Below, in pieces: positions 27,385 through 36,020 of a DNA stretch of 64,000 nucleotides. The position numbers and the translations under genes were made by a program. This DNA comes from Dehalococcoidia bacterium. Lineage in GTDB: Bacteria > Chloroflexota > Dehalococcoidia > GIF9 > AB-539-J10. The notes beneath the pieces were generated by a model. It was not told the DNA's origin, did not search any database, and was given only the letters and a program-made list of their open reading frames with translations. Each line of letters begins with the position of its first letter. The stretch's first letter is position 1. The stretch is taken from the NCBI GenBank assembly GCA_030615625.1, contig JAUWYX010000001.1:62001-126000 (forward strand). Reading direction: 5' to 3'.

Positions 27385-27800
27385 GGGGTGTCATTGCGAG
27401 CGAAGCGTGGCAATCCCCATCCTCACCAGCCCCACCACTGAGATTGCTTCGGCACTGTCGTGCCTCGCAACGACAGGGAGAGGTGTCACACCGAGATTGC
27501 TTCGACACTGTCGTGCCTCGCAATGACAAAGAAGGGGTGTCATTGCGAGCGAAGCGTGGCAATCCCCATTCTCACCAGCCCCACCACTGAGATTGCTTCG
27601 TCGCTATGCTCCTCGCAATGACAAAGGAAGAAGGTGCCTCGCAATGACAAAGGAAGAAGGTGCCTCGCAACGACAAAGAAGAGGTGTCATTGCCGCAAAG
27701 AAGCCCAAATGTCAAAATCCAAATGACAATTGAAATCCAAATACTTAAATGCTAAAACTACTCCGTTTTGTCATTGGGATTTGGTGCTTGGGATTCAGAG
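27385..27800. repeat. Repeat array: several palindromic GTCATTGCGAG copies and composite copy 3
   Basis: gtcattgcgagcgaagcgtggcaatccccat(c/t)ctcaccagccccaccactgagattgcttcg occurs twice; AT-rich element at ~27700-27800. Confidence 0.85.
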
Positions 27801-29185
27801 TTTCCCTCTCCAGATGGCTCTGACTCCAGTTGTTCAACCTCAAAGACCCTTATCCCCTGACGCTCAGCAAACTGCATGGCTTCCTTGGTGAGTCCAGGAA
27901 CAGCAATAAGGACCTTGTCCATAATACTTGCATCATAAGCCCTGTCGTCAAAGTCAAATACCCTATCCAGTTCCATCGGCTTCTTATCCACATCGATGCC
28001 GATAGCAATACGATGAGTAATGATGCCCTCTTCCTTGGTAGCCAGTATGTCTATGTTATGGGCAGCGCCAGACCGGCCTTTGACTTCAGCATTTTCCTTT
28101 ACTCTGTAGCCCTGTTTCCTCAGGTATTGTATGAGCTGTGATTTGGACTTAAATTCAAAAGGCTCCTTCACTATTTCCGGGCCTCGCTGGGGACCGCCAG
28201 TCAGCACTATTTCCAGGTCCTTGGGTTCAAGCACCTTTATCCTATGGTAGCTGGCAAATTTCGCCGCCTCTTCACCTAACGTGGGGATGATAATCAGTAC
28301 TTTATCGTGAATGCCGCTATCGAAGGCTTTGACATCAAAATCCAATATCCTGTCCAGTCCTATCTTATCCCTGGCAATCTCAACCCCGATAGCGACATTA
28401 TGGGTAACTACGCCGTCATCCCTGGTAGCCAGCATATCTATGCTATGTTCTGCCCCCGACCTTCCCTGCACCCTGGCGTTTTCCGTTACCTCGTAGCCGT
28501 GCCGCCTCAAGAATTCAAGGAACTGCACTTTAGGCTGAATTTCAAATTCCAGCCAGTTTCTCTTCGATTCATCAAGGGTATACGCGTAGATATTTACCTC
28601 GTCAATCGCATCCTCATTGGCAAGCGAGGAACATTTCAGGCAGCGCCACTTTAGCAACGGCACGTTAAATATCTCGCCGCAATCACGGCACTTGCGCAGC
28701 ACCCCCCGGCTATGGTAGTCGGTGCCCAGAGTTCGCAGCTCCAGTTTACACCTGGGGCATATATATTTACCCTTGGCCGCAAATTCGTCTTCAACTCCGA
28801 CATAACCGCAGGCCGAGTGCTCGAGGATTCTGCCCCGGACAATATCTCCTGAGCTGCATTTAGGGCAGTGAGTGCTTGGTCTTAAATTTATTGACTGGCA
28901 CCGGGAACAACGGAGGATCCTATCAAAGAAGCTCCTTTTCAATATCTCCTTATCAGTCAGGGATTCCACAATTGCTACTGCTTCCGTGCCTTTGACCTTT
29001 ACTGTTTGCTCAACGACTGGATAGATGAAGCCCAGTTCAGTGGTGAAATCAAGCTGGGGTTTAATATCAACAATCTTCGACTCCAGCATTGCCGCCACCA
29101 ATTTCAGCGCCCTCTCATCCTTCTCCATATCGCTTATGGCTTGGGGGGCTTCTGTTGCTTCTACCTCTTTATCGACTTCTTTCAT
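27758..29185 (-). CDS. TackOD1-type zinc-ribbon protein with two C-terminal degenerate nuclease-like domains
   Basis: RCSRCQSINLRPSTHCPKCSSGDIVRGRILEHSACGYVGVEDEF...ICPRCKLELRTLGTDYHSRGVLRKCRDCGEIFN, then two GYxVxENAxxxGRSGAxHxIDxLAT repeats. Confidence 0.75.
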   Translation of the reverse strand: MKEVDKEVEATEAPQAISDMEKDERALKLVAAMLESKIVDIKPQLDFTTELGFIYPVVEQTVKVKGTEAVAIVESLTDKEILKRSFFDRILRCSRCQSINLRPSTHCPKCSSGDIVRGRILEHSACGYVGVEDEFAAKGKYICPRCKLELRTLGTDYHSRGVLRKCRDCGEIFNVPLLKWRCLKCSSLANEDAIDEVNIYAYTLDESKRNWLEFEIQPKVQFLEFLRRHGYEVTENARVQGRSGAEHSIDMLATRDDGVVTHNVAIGVEIARDKIGLDRILDFDVKAFDSGIHDKVLIIIPTLGEEAAKFASYHRIKVLEPKDLEIVLTGGPQRGPEIVKEPFEFKSKSQLIQYLRKQGYRVKENAEVKGRSGAAHNIDILATKEEGIITHRIAIGIDVDKKPMELDRVFDFDDRAYDASIMDKVLIAVPGLTKEAMQFAERQGIRVFEVEQLESEPSGEGNSESQAPNPNDKTE

Positions 29186-29311
29186 GCCTTGCCTCCGTTC
29201 ACGTAGTTAAAACAGTATAATTCGCAATATTACAGAAGTCAATGACAAAAAAGTACTGCCTTCAAGTGATAAAAGCGGGTAACATTCCGGACGGCCATGG
29301 GGTTAGTTTAC

Positions 29312-29394
29312 TGCCGAGGGAGGGACTCGAACCCACACTCCCTTGCAGGAAGCGGATTTTAAGTCCGCCGCGTCTACCATTCCGCCACCTCGGC
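29312..29394 (-). tRNA. tRNA-Leu (anticodon TAA)
   Basis: GCCGAGGTGGCGGAATGGTAGACGCGGCGGACTTAAAATCCGC...GGGTTCGAGTCCCTCCCTCGGCA. Confidence 0.93.
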
Positions 29395-29415
29395 CTGACA
29401 ATTGATAGCTCAAGA

Positions 29416-29488
29416 AGGCGGCGGGCGGATTCGAACCGCCGCATCGGGGTTTTGCAGACCCCTGCCTTAACCTCTTGGCTACACCGCC
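29416..29488 (-). tRNA. tRNA-Cys (anticodon GCA)
   Basis: GGCGGTGTAGCCAAGAGGTTAAGGCAGGGGTCTGCAAAACCCC...GGTTCGAATCCGCCCGCCGCCT. Confidence 0.93.
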
Positions 29489-29508
29489 GCAACTACCAGA
29501 TTTACTGG

Positions 29509-29580
29509 AGCGGAAGACGGGATTCGAACCCGCGACCTCTTCCTTGGCAAGGAAGCATTCTACCGCTGAACTACTTCCGC
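29509..29580 (-). tRNA. tRNA-Gly (anticodon GCC)
   Basis: GCGGAAGTAGTTCAGCGGTAGAATGCTTCCTTGCCAAGGAAG...GGTTCGAATCCCGTCTTCCGCT. Confidence 0.93.
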
Positions 29581-29629
29581 TCTGAATAAATTTTACCGTC
29601 TTTTCCCGGTTCCCGCAAGCTGATCTTGG

Positions 29630-29713
29630 TGCCGAGGGGGAGATTTGAACTCCCACGGGCTTGCGCCCACCACCCCCTCAAGATGGCGTGTCTACCTATT
29701 CCACCACCTCGGC
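29630..29713 (-). tRNA. tRNA-Leu (anticodon GAG)
   Basis: Anticodon stem CCATC/GGTGG with loop TTGAGGG; long variable arm. Confidence 0.88.
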
Positions 29714-29717
29714 CTGG

Positions 29718-29791
29718 CAGGGGTGGCAGGACTCGAACCCGCGACCTGCGGTTTTGGAGACCGCTGCTCTAGCCAACTGAGCTACACCCCT
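29718..29791 (-). tRNA. tRNA-Trp (anticodon CCA)
   Basis: AGGGGTGTAGCTCAGTTGGCTAGAGCAGCGGTCTCCAAAACCGC...GGTTCGAGTCCTGCCACCCCTG. Confidence 0.93.
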
Positions 29792-29815
29792 GAATCAGCG
29801 TAATTATATCAAAAA

Positions 29816-29888
29816 TACCCCTGGGGCGACTCGAACGCCCGACACGCGGTTTAGGAAACCGCTGCTCTATCCACTGAGCTACAGGGGC
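29816..29888 (-). tRNA. tRNA-Arg (anticodon CCT)
   Basis: GCCCCTGTAGCTCAGTGGATAGAGCAGCGGTTTCCTAAACCGC...CGTTCGAGTCGCCCCAGGGGTA. Confidence 0.93.
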
Positions 29889-30041
29889 ACGCTACTACCA
29901 AAACCCTCGCTGTGTCACAGGTCTTTCGCAAGTTTTCCTGATTTTTATGTTAACCAAAAGCCTTAACTATATCTCCAGAGAGACCCTTCGTTAGCTCGGT
30001 TTCCCGAAGGGCACTCCAGCCATCTTTCCAGAATTTCATGG

Positions 30042-30114
30042 TGGAGATAGGGGGATTCGAACCCCCGACCTCTGCGATGCGAACGCAGCGCTCTCCCAAT
30101 TGAGCTATATCCCC
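30042..30114 (-). tRNA. tRNA-Ala (anticodon CGC), with encoded CCA at 30039-30041
   Basis: GGGGATATAGCTCAATTGGGAGAGCGCTGCGTTCGCATCGCAG...GGTTCGAATCCCCCTATCTCCACCA. Confidence 0.92.
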
Positions 30115-30202
30115 AAATTCAATTCTAGCAATGCCCCGAGTGCAGGTCAAGTCAACTGCTCCTTGCCCTTGCCTGATAACACTGCTATACTGAGCGAAAG
30201 CT

Positions 30203-31639
30203 ATGACCTATGAAATCGTCATCGGCCTGGAGGTTCATACTCAGCTATTGACCAAGAGTAAGATGTTCTGTAGCTGCAGCGCTGAGTATGCCAGTGCTCC
30301 TCCTAATACTCACGTCTGCCCCATTTGCCTGGCCATGCCCGGCGTTCTCCCCGTCATCAATGAAAAAGCAATAGAATATACAGTGATGACCGCCCTGGCT
30401 TTAAATTGTAACATCCCCGAATATACCAAATTCGACCGCAAGAACTACTTTTACCCTGACCTGATGAAAGGTTACCAGATTTCCCAGTATGATGCTCCCA
30501 TTGGAAAAGGAGGTTTGCTAACCATTGATAGCAACGGTACCAGGAAAAGAATCAATATCACCAGGGTGCATCTCGAAGAAGATGTCGCTAAATTGTGGCA
30601 CAGGGGGGATTACAGTCTGATAGACGTCAATCGCTCCGGGGTGCCCTTGATGGAGATTGTTAGCGAGCCCGAAATAGGTTCCCCCGAGGAGGCTCGGGAT
30701 TATCTTATCAAGTTACACAATATCTTGCGTTATCTGGGAGTGTCCACCGCCAATATGGAGGAAGGAAGCTTTAGATGTGATGCCAACATAAGCATCCGCC
30801 CGTTGGATAGTAAAGAGTTTTTGCCCAAGGTGGAAGTTAAAAATATGAATAGCTTCAAAGCAGTTTACCAGGCCCTTGAATATGAGTCGAGGCGACAAAG
30901 AAAGGTGCTTGAGGAAAGTGGAGAACTGGTACAGGAAACCAGAGGTTGGATAGAGGAAAAAGGTATAACAGTGACCCAGAGAACTAAAGAGTATGCTGAT
31001 GATTACCGATATTTTCCCGAACCTGATTTGCCTCCCCTGGTTTTGGACCGAGCCTGGATAGAGGAAATCCGAGCAAGAGTCCCTGAATTACCCGAAGCAC
31101 GCAGAGACCGATTTATGACCCAATATGGCTTGTCTTTGTACGATACTAATATTCTAACTAGCTCCAGGGCCATGGCGGATTATTTTGAAAACTGCGTTAA
31201 GCTAGTGGACCCTGGCAAGGCAAAGACGGTTAGTAACTGGCTTTTAGGAGATTTCAGCCGACTGCTTAACGCTACCAACACTGAGGTTGAAAATGTTAAA
31301 ATAAGTCCGAAACATCTAGCAGAAATGCTTGACTTGGTAGATAATGGCACTATAAGCGGACCGGCTGCCAAGGCGGTGTTTGAGGAGATGTTTCGCAGTG
31401 GCAAGGGAGCCAGCGAGATTATAACGGAAAAGAAACTCAGCCAGATTAGCGATGCCGGTGAAATAAGGGAAGTGGTAAAACAAGTGATGGCCAACAATAC
31501 CGGGGCAGTAGCAGATTATACCTCTGGCAAACAGCAAGCTTTGACGTTTATTATAGGGCAGGTAATGAAAGCTACCAGAGGAAGGGCTAATCCAGCCGTG
31601 GTGAGAGAGATTATTACACAGGAGCTAGGAGGTAAATAA
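30203..31639 (+). CDS. gatB: Aspartyl/glutamyl-tRNA amidotransferase subunit B
   Basis: YEIVIGLEVHTQLLTKSKMFCSCS, KNYFYPDLMKGYQISQYD, DVNRSGVPLMEIVSEPE. Confidence 0.97.
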   Translation: MTYEIVIGLEVHTQLLTKSKMFCSCSAEYASAPPNTHVCPICLAMPGVLPVINEKAIEYTVMTALALNCNIPEYTKFDRKNYFYPDLMKGYQISQYDAPIGKGGLLTIDSNGTRKRINITRVHLEEDVAKLWHRGDYSLIDVNRSGVPLMEIVSEPEIGSPEEARDYLIKLHNILRYLGVSTANMEEGSFRCDANISIRPLDSKEFLPKVEVKNMNSFKAVYQALEYESRRQRKVLEESGELVQETRGWIEEKGITVTQRTKEYADDYRYFPEPDLPPLVLDRAWIEEIRARVPELPEARRDRFMTQYGLSLYDTNILTSSRAMADYFENCVKLVDPGKAKTVSNWLLGDFSRLLNATNTEVENVKISPKHLAEMLDLVDNGTISGPAAKAVFEEMFRSGKGASEIITEKKLSQISDAGEIREVVKQVMANNTGAVADYTSGKQQALTFIIGQVMKATRGRANPAVVREIITQELGGK

Positions 31640-31640
31640 A

Positions 31641-31859
31641 TTGCCCACTTCTTTTTTAATCGCCCAGATACTAATAGCAATAGCCTTAATTGCTACTGTA
31701 CTATTTCAGTTACGCGGTGGAGGTATAGGGGGTATCTTTGGGCAAGCTGACTCAGTGTATCGAACTCGGCGAGGGATAGAAAGCACCCTTTTCAAGCTGA
31801 CCATAATCTTAGCTGTCGTGCTTGTCGTTTTTGCTGTTTTAATCGCTAATCTGGCTTAG
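31641..31859 (+). CDS. secG: Preprotein translocase subunit SecG
   Basis: Two TM helices; QLRGGGIGGIFGQADSVYRTRRGIE. Confidence 0.88.
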   Translation: MPTSFLIAQILIAIALIATVLFQLRGGGIGGIFGQADSVYRTRRGIESTLFKLTIILAVVLVVFAVLIANLA

Positions 31860-31868
31860 TATCTATAG

Positions 31869-32708
31869 ATGAGTTCCATAATAACCCTGACTACCGATTT
31901 TGGCTATGATGATGCTTACGTTGCTGCTGTGAAAGGCGCTATCTTAAGCACTAACCCTGAAGCTAATATTATAGATATCAGCCATTCTATCGAGCCGCAG
32001 AATATCCTTCAGGCTGCTTTCATACTTGGTACTGCTTATCGCTACTTCCCTAAGCAAACAATTCATGTGGCTATTGTTGACCCCGGCGTAGGTAGTGAGC
32101 GCCAGGGGATAATACTGAAAACACCTTCGGCCCTCTTTGTTGCCCCCGATAATGGCATCCTCAGCTATATAATTGATGATTTATTTCTCGTTGAAAGTCG
32201 CTCGTTAACCGAACATACTCATGACCTCAAAGAGATAGTATTTAAGACAGGCCTTGAAGCTGTAGCCATTACCGACCCTCGCTTCTGGCGACATCCAGTC
32301 AGCCCTGTCTTCCATGGAAGAGATGTTTTTGCCCCCGTGGCTGCCGGCCTCTCTCTGGGCATTTCCCTTTATGAATTCGGGGAGAAAGTTAACTCCCTGC
32401 ATGTCCTCCCCATACCCAAGCCGTCCCTCGATCCAGAGGGTAATTTAGTTGGCCGAGTCTTACATGTTGACCGCTTTGGCAACTTGATTACAAATATTAA
32501 AAGCAATGATTTACCTGGAAAGGATGTCGTGGTTGAGGTGGCTGGGCACCGTATTCAAGGTATCAGCAGTTACTACGCGCAAAATGAAGGGGTAATGGCT
32601 ATCGTGGGCAGCAGCGGTTATCTCGAAGTATCGCTAAGAGACGGAAGCGCTTGCGATTTCTTGGGCACGGTGGTGGGAGACGAAATAAAGGTGATTTCAG
32701 CTGTATAG
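31869..32708 (+). CDS. SAM hydrolase (DUF62 / adenosyl-chloride synthase superfamily)
   Basis: ITLTTDFGYDDAYVAAVKGAIL, VDPGVGSERQGIILKT, FHGRDVFAPVAAGLS, VDRFGNLITNI. Confidence 0.9.
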   Translation: MSSIITLTTDFGYDDAYVAAVKGAILSTNPEANIIDISHSIEPQNILQAAFILGTAYRYFPKQTIHVAIVDPGVGSERQGIILKTPSALFVAPDNGILSYIIDDLFLVESRSLTEHTHDLKEIVFKTGLEAVAITDPRFWRHPVSPVFHGRDVFAPVAAGLSLGISLYEFGEKVNSLHVLPIPKPSLDPEGNLVGRVLHVDRFGNLITNIKSNDLPGKDVVVEVAGHRIQGISSYYAQNEGVMAIVGSSGYLEVSLRDGSACDFLGTVVGDEIKVISAV

Positions 32709-32784
32709 TGAGGAGATATAGTGATAATATATATGACGCCCTGGATACAGGCTTGAACGAAAGAGGCTTTAAGGAGAGAAACTA

Positions 32785-33729
32785 ATGAACAAAAAAAGAT
32801 GGCTCGTAATTATTGTAATCGTAGCGGCAGCAGTGATACTGGCGATTCTACTTGACACGATGCTGGCCAATCATCGGCCAGCCATCACCAGTCTGGAAGC
32901 TGAGCCGGAGAGAGTTATCCCTTCAGGAAGCTGCCAGATTGTGTGTACTGCTTCAGACCGTGATGGCGACGAGCTAAGCTATAACTGGTCGGCTAGCGGA
33001 GGCGAAATAAATGGGGAAGGAGCTACGGTTACCTGGACCGCCCCTCGCTCTGAAGGTTCATACAATGTCACAGTCATCGTGACCGATGGCCGCGGCGGCA
33101 AGGTCATGGATCATGTAATCATCGAAGTGAAAGTCAATAGGTCGCCACAAATTACTAACCTGGTGGCCAATGCAGACTGGACCACTCTTTCCGGTAGTAT
33201 CCAGGTGACGTGTACTGCGTCGGACCGCGACGGCGACGAGGTTAACTATGAATGGTCAGCCGACGAAGGCGATATTTCTGGCACGGGTGCAGTTGTAAAC
33301 TGGACCGCTCCCGCAGAGGTTGGCACATACTACATCACAGTCGTGGTTAGCGATGCTCATGGTATGGAGGGCACATGGCCATCGCTACCTCTTAGCGTGG
33401 TAACTGGTACTCCGCCCATTATTGAAGACCTGACTGTTACTGCCGAGCACAAATATTTGAGGGAAACCTCCTATGGGTACATGGTCGGAGAAACAAAAGA
33501 ATACGATATTGAGTGCAGTGTTTCAGACGCGAGCGTCGGAGTATCCTATAATTGGTCATGCGATGAGGGCGAGATTTCCGGGGGCGGCTCTATGATTACC
33601 TGGACTGCCCCAGCTATAAGGGACGCTTACTTTACAGTCACGGTAATAGTGTCTGATGTCGCTAACAATAGTGTGGGTAAGAGCGTAGTCCTAAAAGTGG
33701 TACGTTGTTCAGGATGTACTTTCGGATAA
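32785..33729 (+). CDS. Membrane-anchored Ig/PKD-like repeat protein, C-terminal CSGCTFG
   Basis: N-terminal TM; repeats of CTASDRDGDELSYNWSASGGEI...VTWTAP. Confidence 0.75.
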   Translation: MNKKRWLVIIVIVAAAVILAILLDTMLANHRPAITSLEAEPERVIPSGSCQIVCTASDRDGDELSYNWSASGGEINGEGATVTWTAPRSEGSYNVTVIVTDGRGGKVMDHVIIEVKVNRSPQITNLVANADWTTLSGSIQVTCTASDRDGDEVNYEWSADEGDISGTGAVVNWTAPAEVGTYYITVVVSDAHGMEGTWPSLPLSVVTGTPPIIEDLTVTAEHKYLRETSYGYMVGETKEYDIECSVSDASVGVSYNWSCDEGEISGGGSMITWTAPAIRDAYFTVTVIVSDVANNSVGKSVVLKVVRCSGCTFG

Positions 33730-33925
33730 AATCAGGAGATAGATAGTATTCTAGCTAAGGGCATAGTCTTCCAGGTGGCGACCTGCACACCATGGGCACT
33801 TCATACAGAAGATGCCTGAAAAGTCATGCAAACGGTAGTTTCCATCACCCTTATAAGAGTGGTAATATATTATGTGATGCTCTGGATTCAGGCTTGAACG
33901 AAGGAAGCTCCAGGGAGAGAAACTA

Positions 33926-34594
33926 ATGAATAAAAAAAGATTTCTAGCGATTATGGTAATTGTGGCGGTAGCAATGCTGCTCTTGGCCTCATCTTGCACG
34001 GACAACTATCAGCCAATTATCACCAGCCTGGAAGCTGAGGCAGACTGGACCGCTCCTTTGGATAGTCTTCAGGTGACATGCAATGCTTCAGACTATGATG
34101 GCGACGAGCTAAGCTATAACTGGTCGGCTAGCGGAGGTAATATTACTGGCACGGGGCCTGAAGTTATCTGGACTGCTCCTGAAGAAGTTGGTATGTATGA
34201 CATCACAGTTGTGGTTGATGATGGCCAGGGTAAGAACGCCACAGGATCGATAGAGCTCATCGCATCAAATGGTCCTCCGCCAATTATTGAAGGCCTGATT
34301 GTTACTGCCGAGCACAAGTATTTGAAAAAAACCACTACTGGGTACAAGGTCGCGAAAACAAAAGAATACGATATTGAGTGCATTGCTTCTTCAAACACAA
34401 GCGGCGAACTGGTTTACGAATGGTCATGCGATGGTGGCGAAATTTCCGGGGAGGGCTCTACGATTACCTGGACTGCCCCGGATACGGCCGGTGACATTAT
34501 GGTCACGGTGAAAGTGTTTGATAGCTTAGGTAATTGGGTCAGGAAGAGCATAGTTCTCGAGGTGGTGTCTTGTTCATCATGCGTGTTTGGGTGA
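33926..34594 (+). CDS. Ig/PKD-like lipoprotein paralog, C-terminal CSSCVFG
   Basis: Lipobox-like LLASSC; repeats similar to the 32785-33729 product. Confidence 0.75.
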   Translation: MNKKRFLAIMVIVAVAMLLLASSCTDNYQPIITSLEAEADWTAPLDSLQVTCNASDYDGDELSYNWSASGGNITGTGPEVIWTAPEEVGMYDITVVVDDGQGKNATGSIELIASNGPPPIIEGLIVTAEHKYLKKTTTGYKVAKTKEYDIECIASSNTSGELVYEWSCDGGEISGEGSTITWTAPDTAGDIMVTVKVFDSLGNWVRKSIVLEVVSCSSCVFG

Positions 34595-34657
34595 TGTTAG
34601 GAGATAAATAAAGATTCTAGCTAAGGGCATAGTCTTCCAAATGGTGACCCGCACACC

Positions 34658-35974
34658 ATGTGCCTTTCATGTGAAAAATCCCAAACAGGGGAGGCTATCT
34701 TGAAGTGGCATTTGTCAATTCACAACAGGTTGACCAATTTTTTGAGAAACACTTTCCAGGACCGCTTCAGGAGGTACTTGATTATATCCCTGATAATCTT
34801 AGGAATAGTCATCGGATTCACGAGTCAGGGAACGTCGAGTACCGGTGAAGGTGTTGAGGTCCATTTCTTTCATCTTCCTGGCTGTTCAAGTTGTGAGGAA
34901 CAAGAGCCATTCAATGAAAAACTAGAAAGTGAATACCCTTCAATTAACATTACTCGCCACGATGCCACTACACCTGCAGGAAGTGCCCTATTGTCTGAGG
35001 AGCTTGCAGAGCTAGGAGTAGAAGACGAGCCAGAGTTTCCCATAACAATCATAACCATCTCCGAAAATCAAGTATTTATTAGTGGTTGGGTATCTGGTGG
35101 CTGGGAATCCGAGGAAACAACGGGCAGAGCGATTGAGGAAGCTTTGCAACAATGTCTGGCAGGGAACTGCCCGCCGCCGGCAGGTGAAGAACCCGGAGAT
35201 GGAATCGTATTGCCCTTCTGGGGGGACTTTGTACCTGGTGATTATTCGCTTCCAGCTTTGGCTGTAATTCTGGGTCTTGTGGACGGCTTCAACCCCTGTG
35301 CTATGTGGGTACTTGTTTACCTTATATCCCTAATAGCGACCTTAAGAGATAGAAAAAGAATATGGCTGATTGTCGGCTCTTTTGTTTTGGCTTCAGGAGT
35401 CCTGTATTTTCTGTTCATGACAGCGTGGCTCAATGTTTTCCTATTCATCGGCTATGTCAAGTCAGTGACAATTGTGATTGGATTGGTAGCTCTGGGTGGA
35501 GGGATATTGCAAGTAAGGGAAGTGATAGAGACAAAAGGCGCCATTGTCTGTGAAGTTACAGACGAAGAATCCCGAAAAAAGACGATGACCAGAGTGCAGA
35601 AGATTGTGTCCTCCCCCATAACCTGGGGAACGATAGTGGGAATTATAGCTATGGCCTTTGCGGTAAATTCTATCGAATTCGTCTGTTCAGCGGCAATTCC
35701 GGCGGTTTTCACTCGCGTTCTATCCCTGGCTGGTCTCTCCACCTTCCAACACTATGGCTACATCCTGCTGTATGTTCTCTTTTTTATGCTTGACGACCTT
35801 ATTATCTTCGGCACAGCCGCTTTTGCTCTGACTTCACGCCTGGGAGACCGGTATGCAAAGTATTCCAGACCAGTAGGTGCCACAATACTGATAATTCTGG
35901 GAGTACTGCTCCTTGGCTGCCTTTACTCTAGTCAGTTCGAGTTTCTGAAACCCATATGTAGCATACTCTGGTAG
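34658..35974 (+). CDS. Thioredoxin/glutaredoxin-like domain fused to DsbD/CcdA-like membrane domain
   Basis: VHFFHLPGCSSCEEQEPF redox motif; DGFNPCAMWVLVYLISLIATLRDRKR and further TM helices. Confidence 0.8.
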   Translation: MCLSCEKSQTGEAILKWHLSIHNRLTNFLRNTFQDRFRRYLIISLIILGIVIGFTSQGTSSTGEGVEVHFFHLPGCSSCEEQEPFNEKLESEYPSINITRHDATTPAGSALLSEELAELGVEDEPEFPITIITISENQVFISGWVSGGWESEETTGRAIEEALQQCLAGNCPPPAGEEPGDGIVLPFWGDFVPGDYSLPALAVILGLVDGFNPCAMWVLVYLISLIATLRDRKRIWLIVGSFVLASGVLYFLFMTAWLNVFLFIGYVKSVTIVIGLVALGGGILQVREVIETKGAIVCEVTDEESRKKTMTRVQKIVSSPITWGTIVGIIAMAFAVNSIEFVCSAAIPAVFTRVLSLAGLSTFQHYGYILLYVLFFMLDDLIIFGTAAFALTSRLGDRYAKYSRPVGATILIILGVLLLGCLYSSQFEFLKPICSILW

Positions 35975-36020
35975 TCCAGTAAGTGCGGCGATGCCGCCGA
36001 TTTTTGGTGCCTTTTAGGGC

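Noticed and set aside
27338-27590. ORFs 27338-27562 (minus) and 27369-27590 (plus)
   Set aside because: Both are translations of the palindromic repeat array in opposite frames.
27385-27800. CRISPR-like appearance of closely spaced repeats
   Set aside because: Spacing is irregular, units are palindromic and mixed in orientation, the same units are dispersed through the window, and no cas genes are present.
29242-29656. ORFs 29242-29589, 29262-29492 and 29303-29656
   Set aside because: They overlap four tRNA genes; peptides such as 'GFEPTLPCRKR' and 'RRDSNPRPLPWQGS' are typical spurious translations of tRNA sequence.
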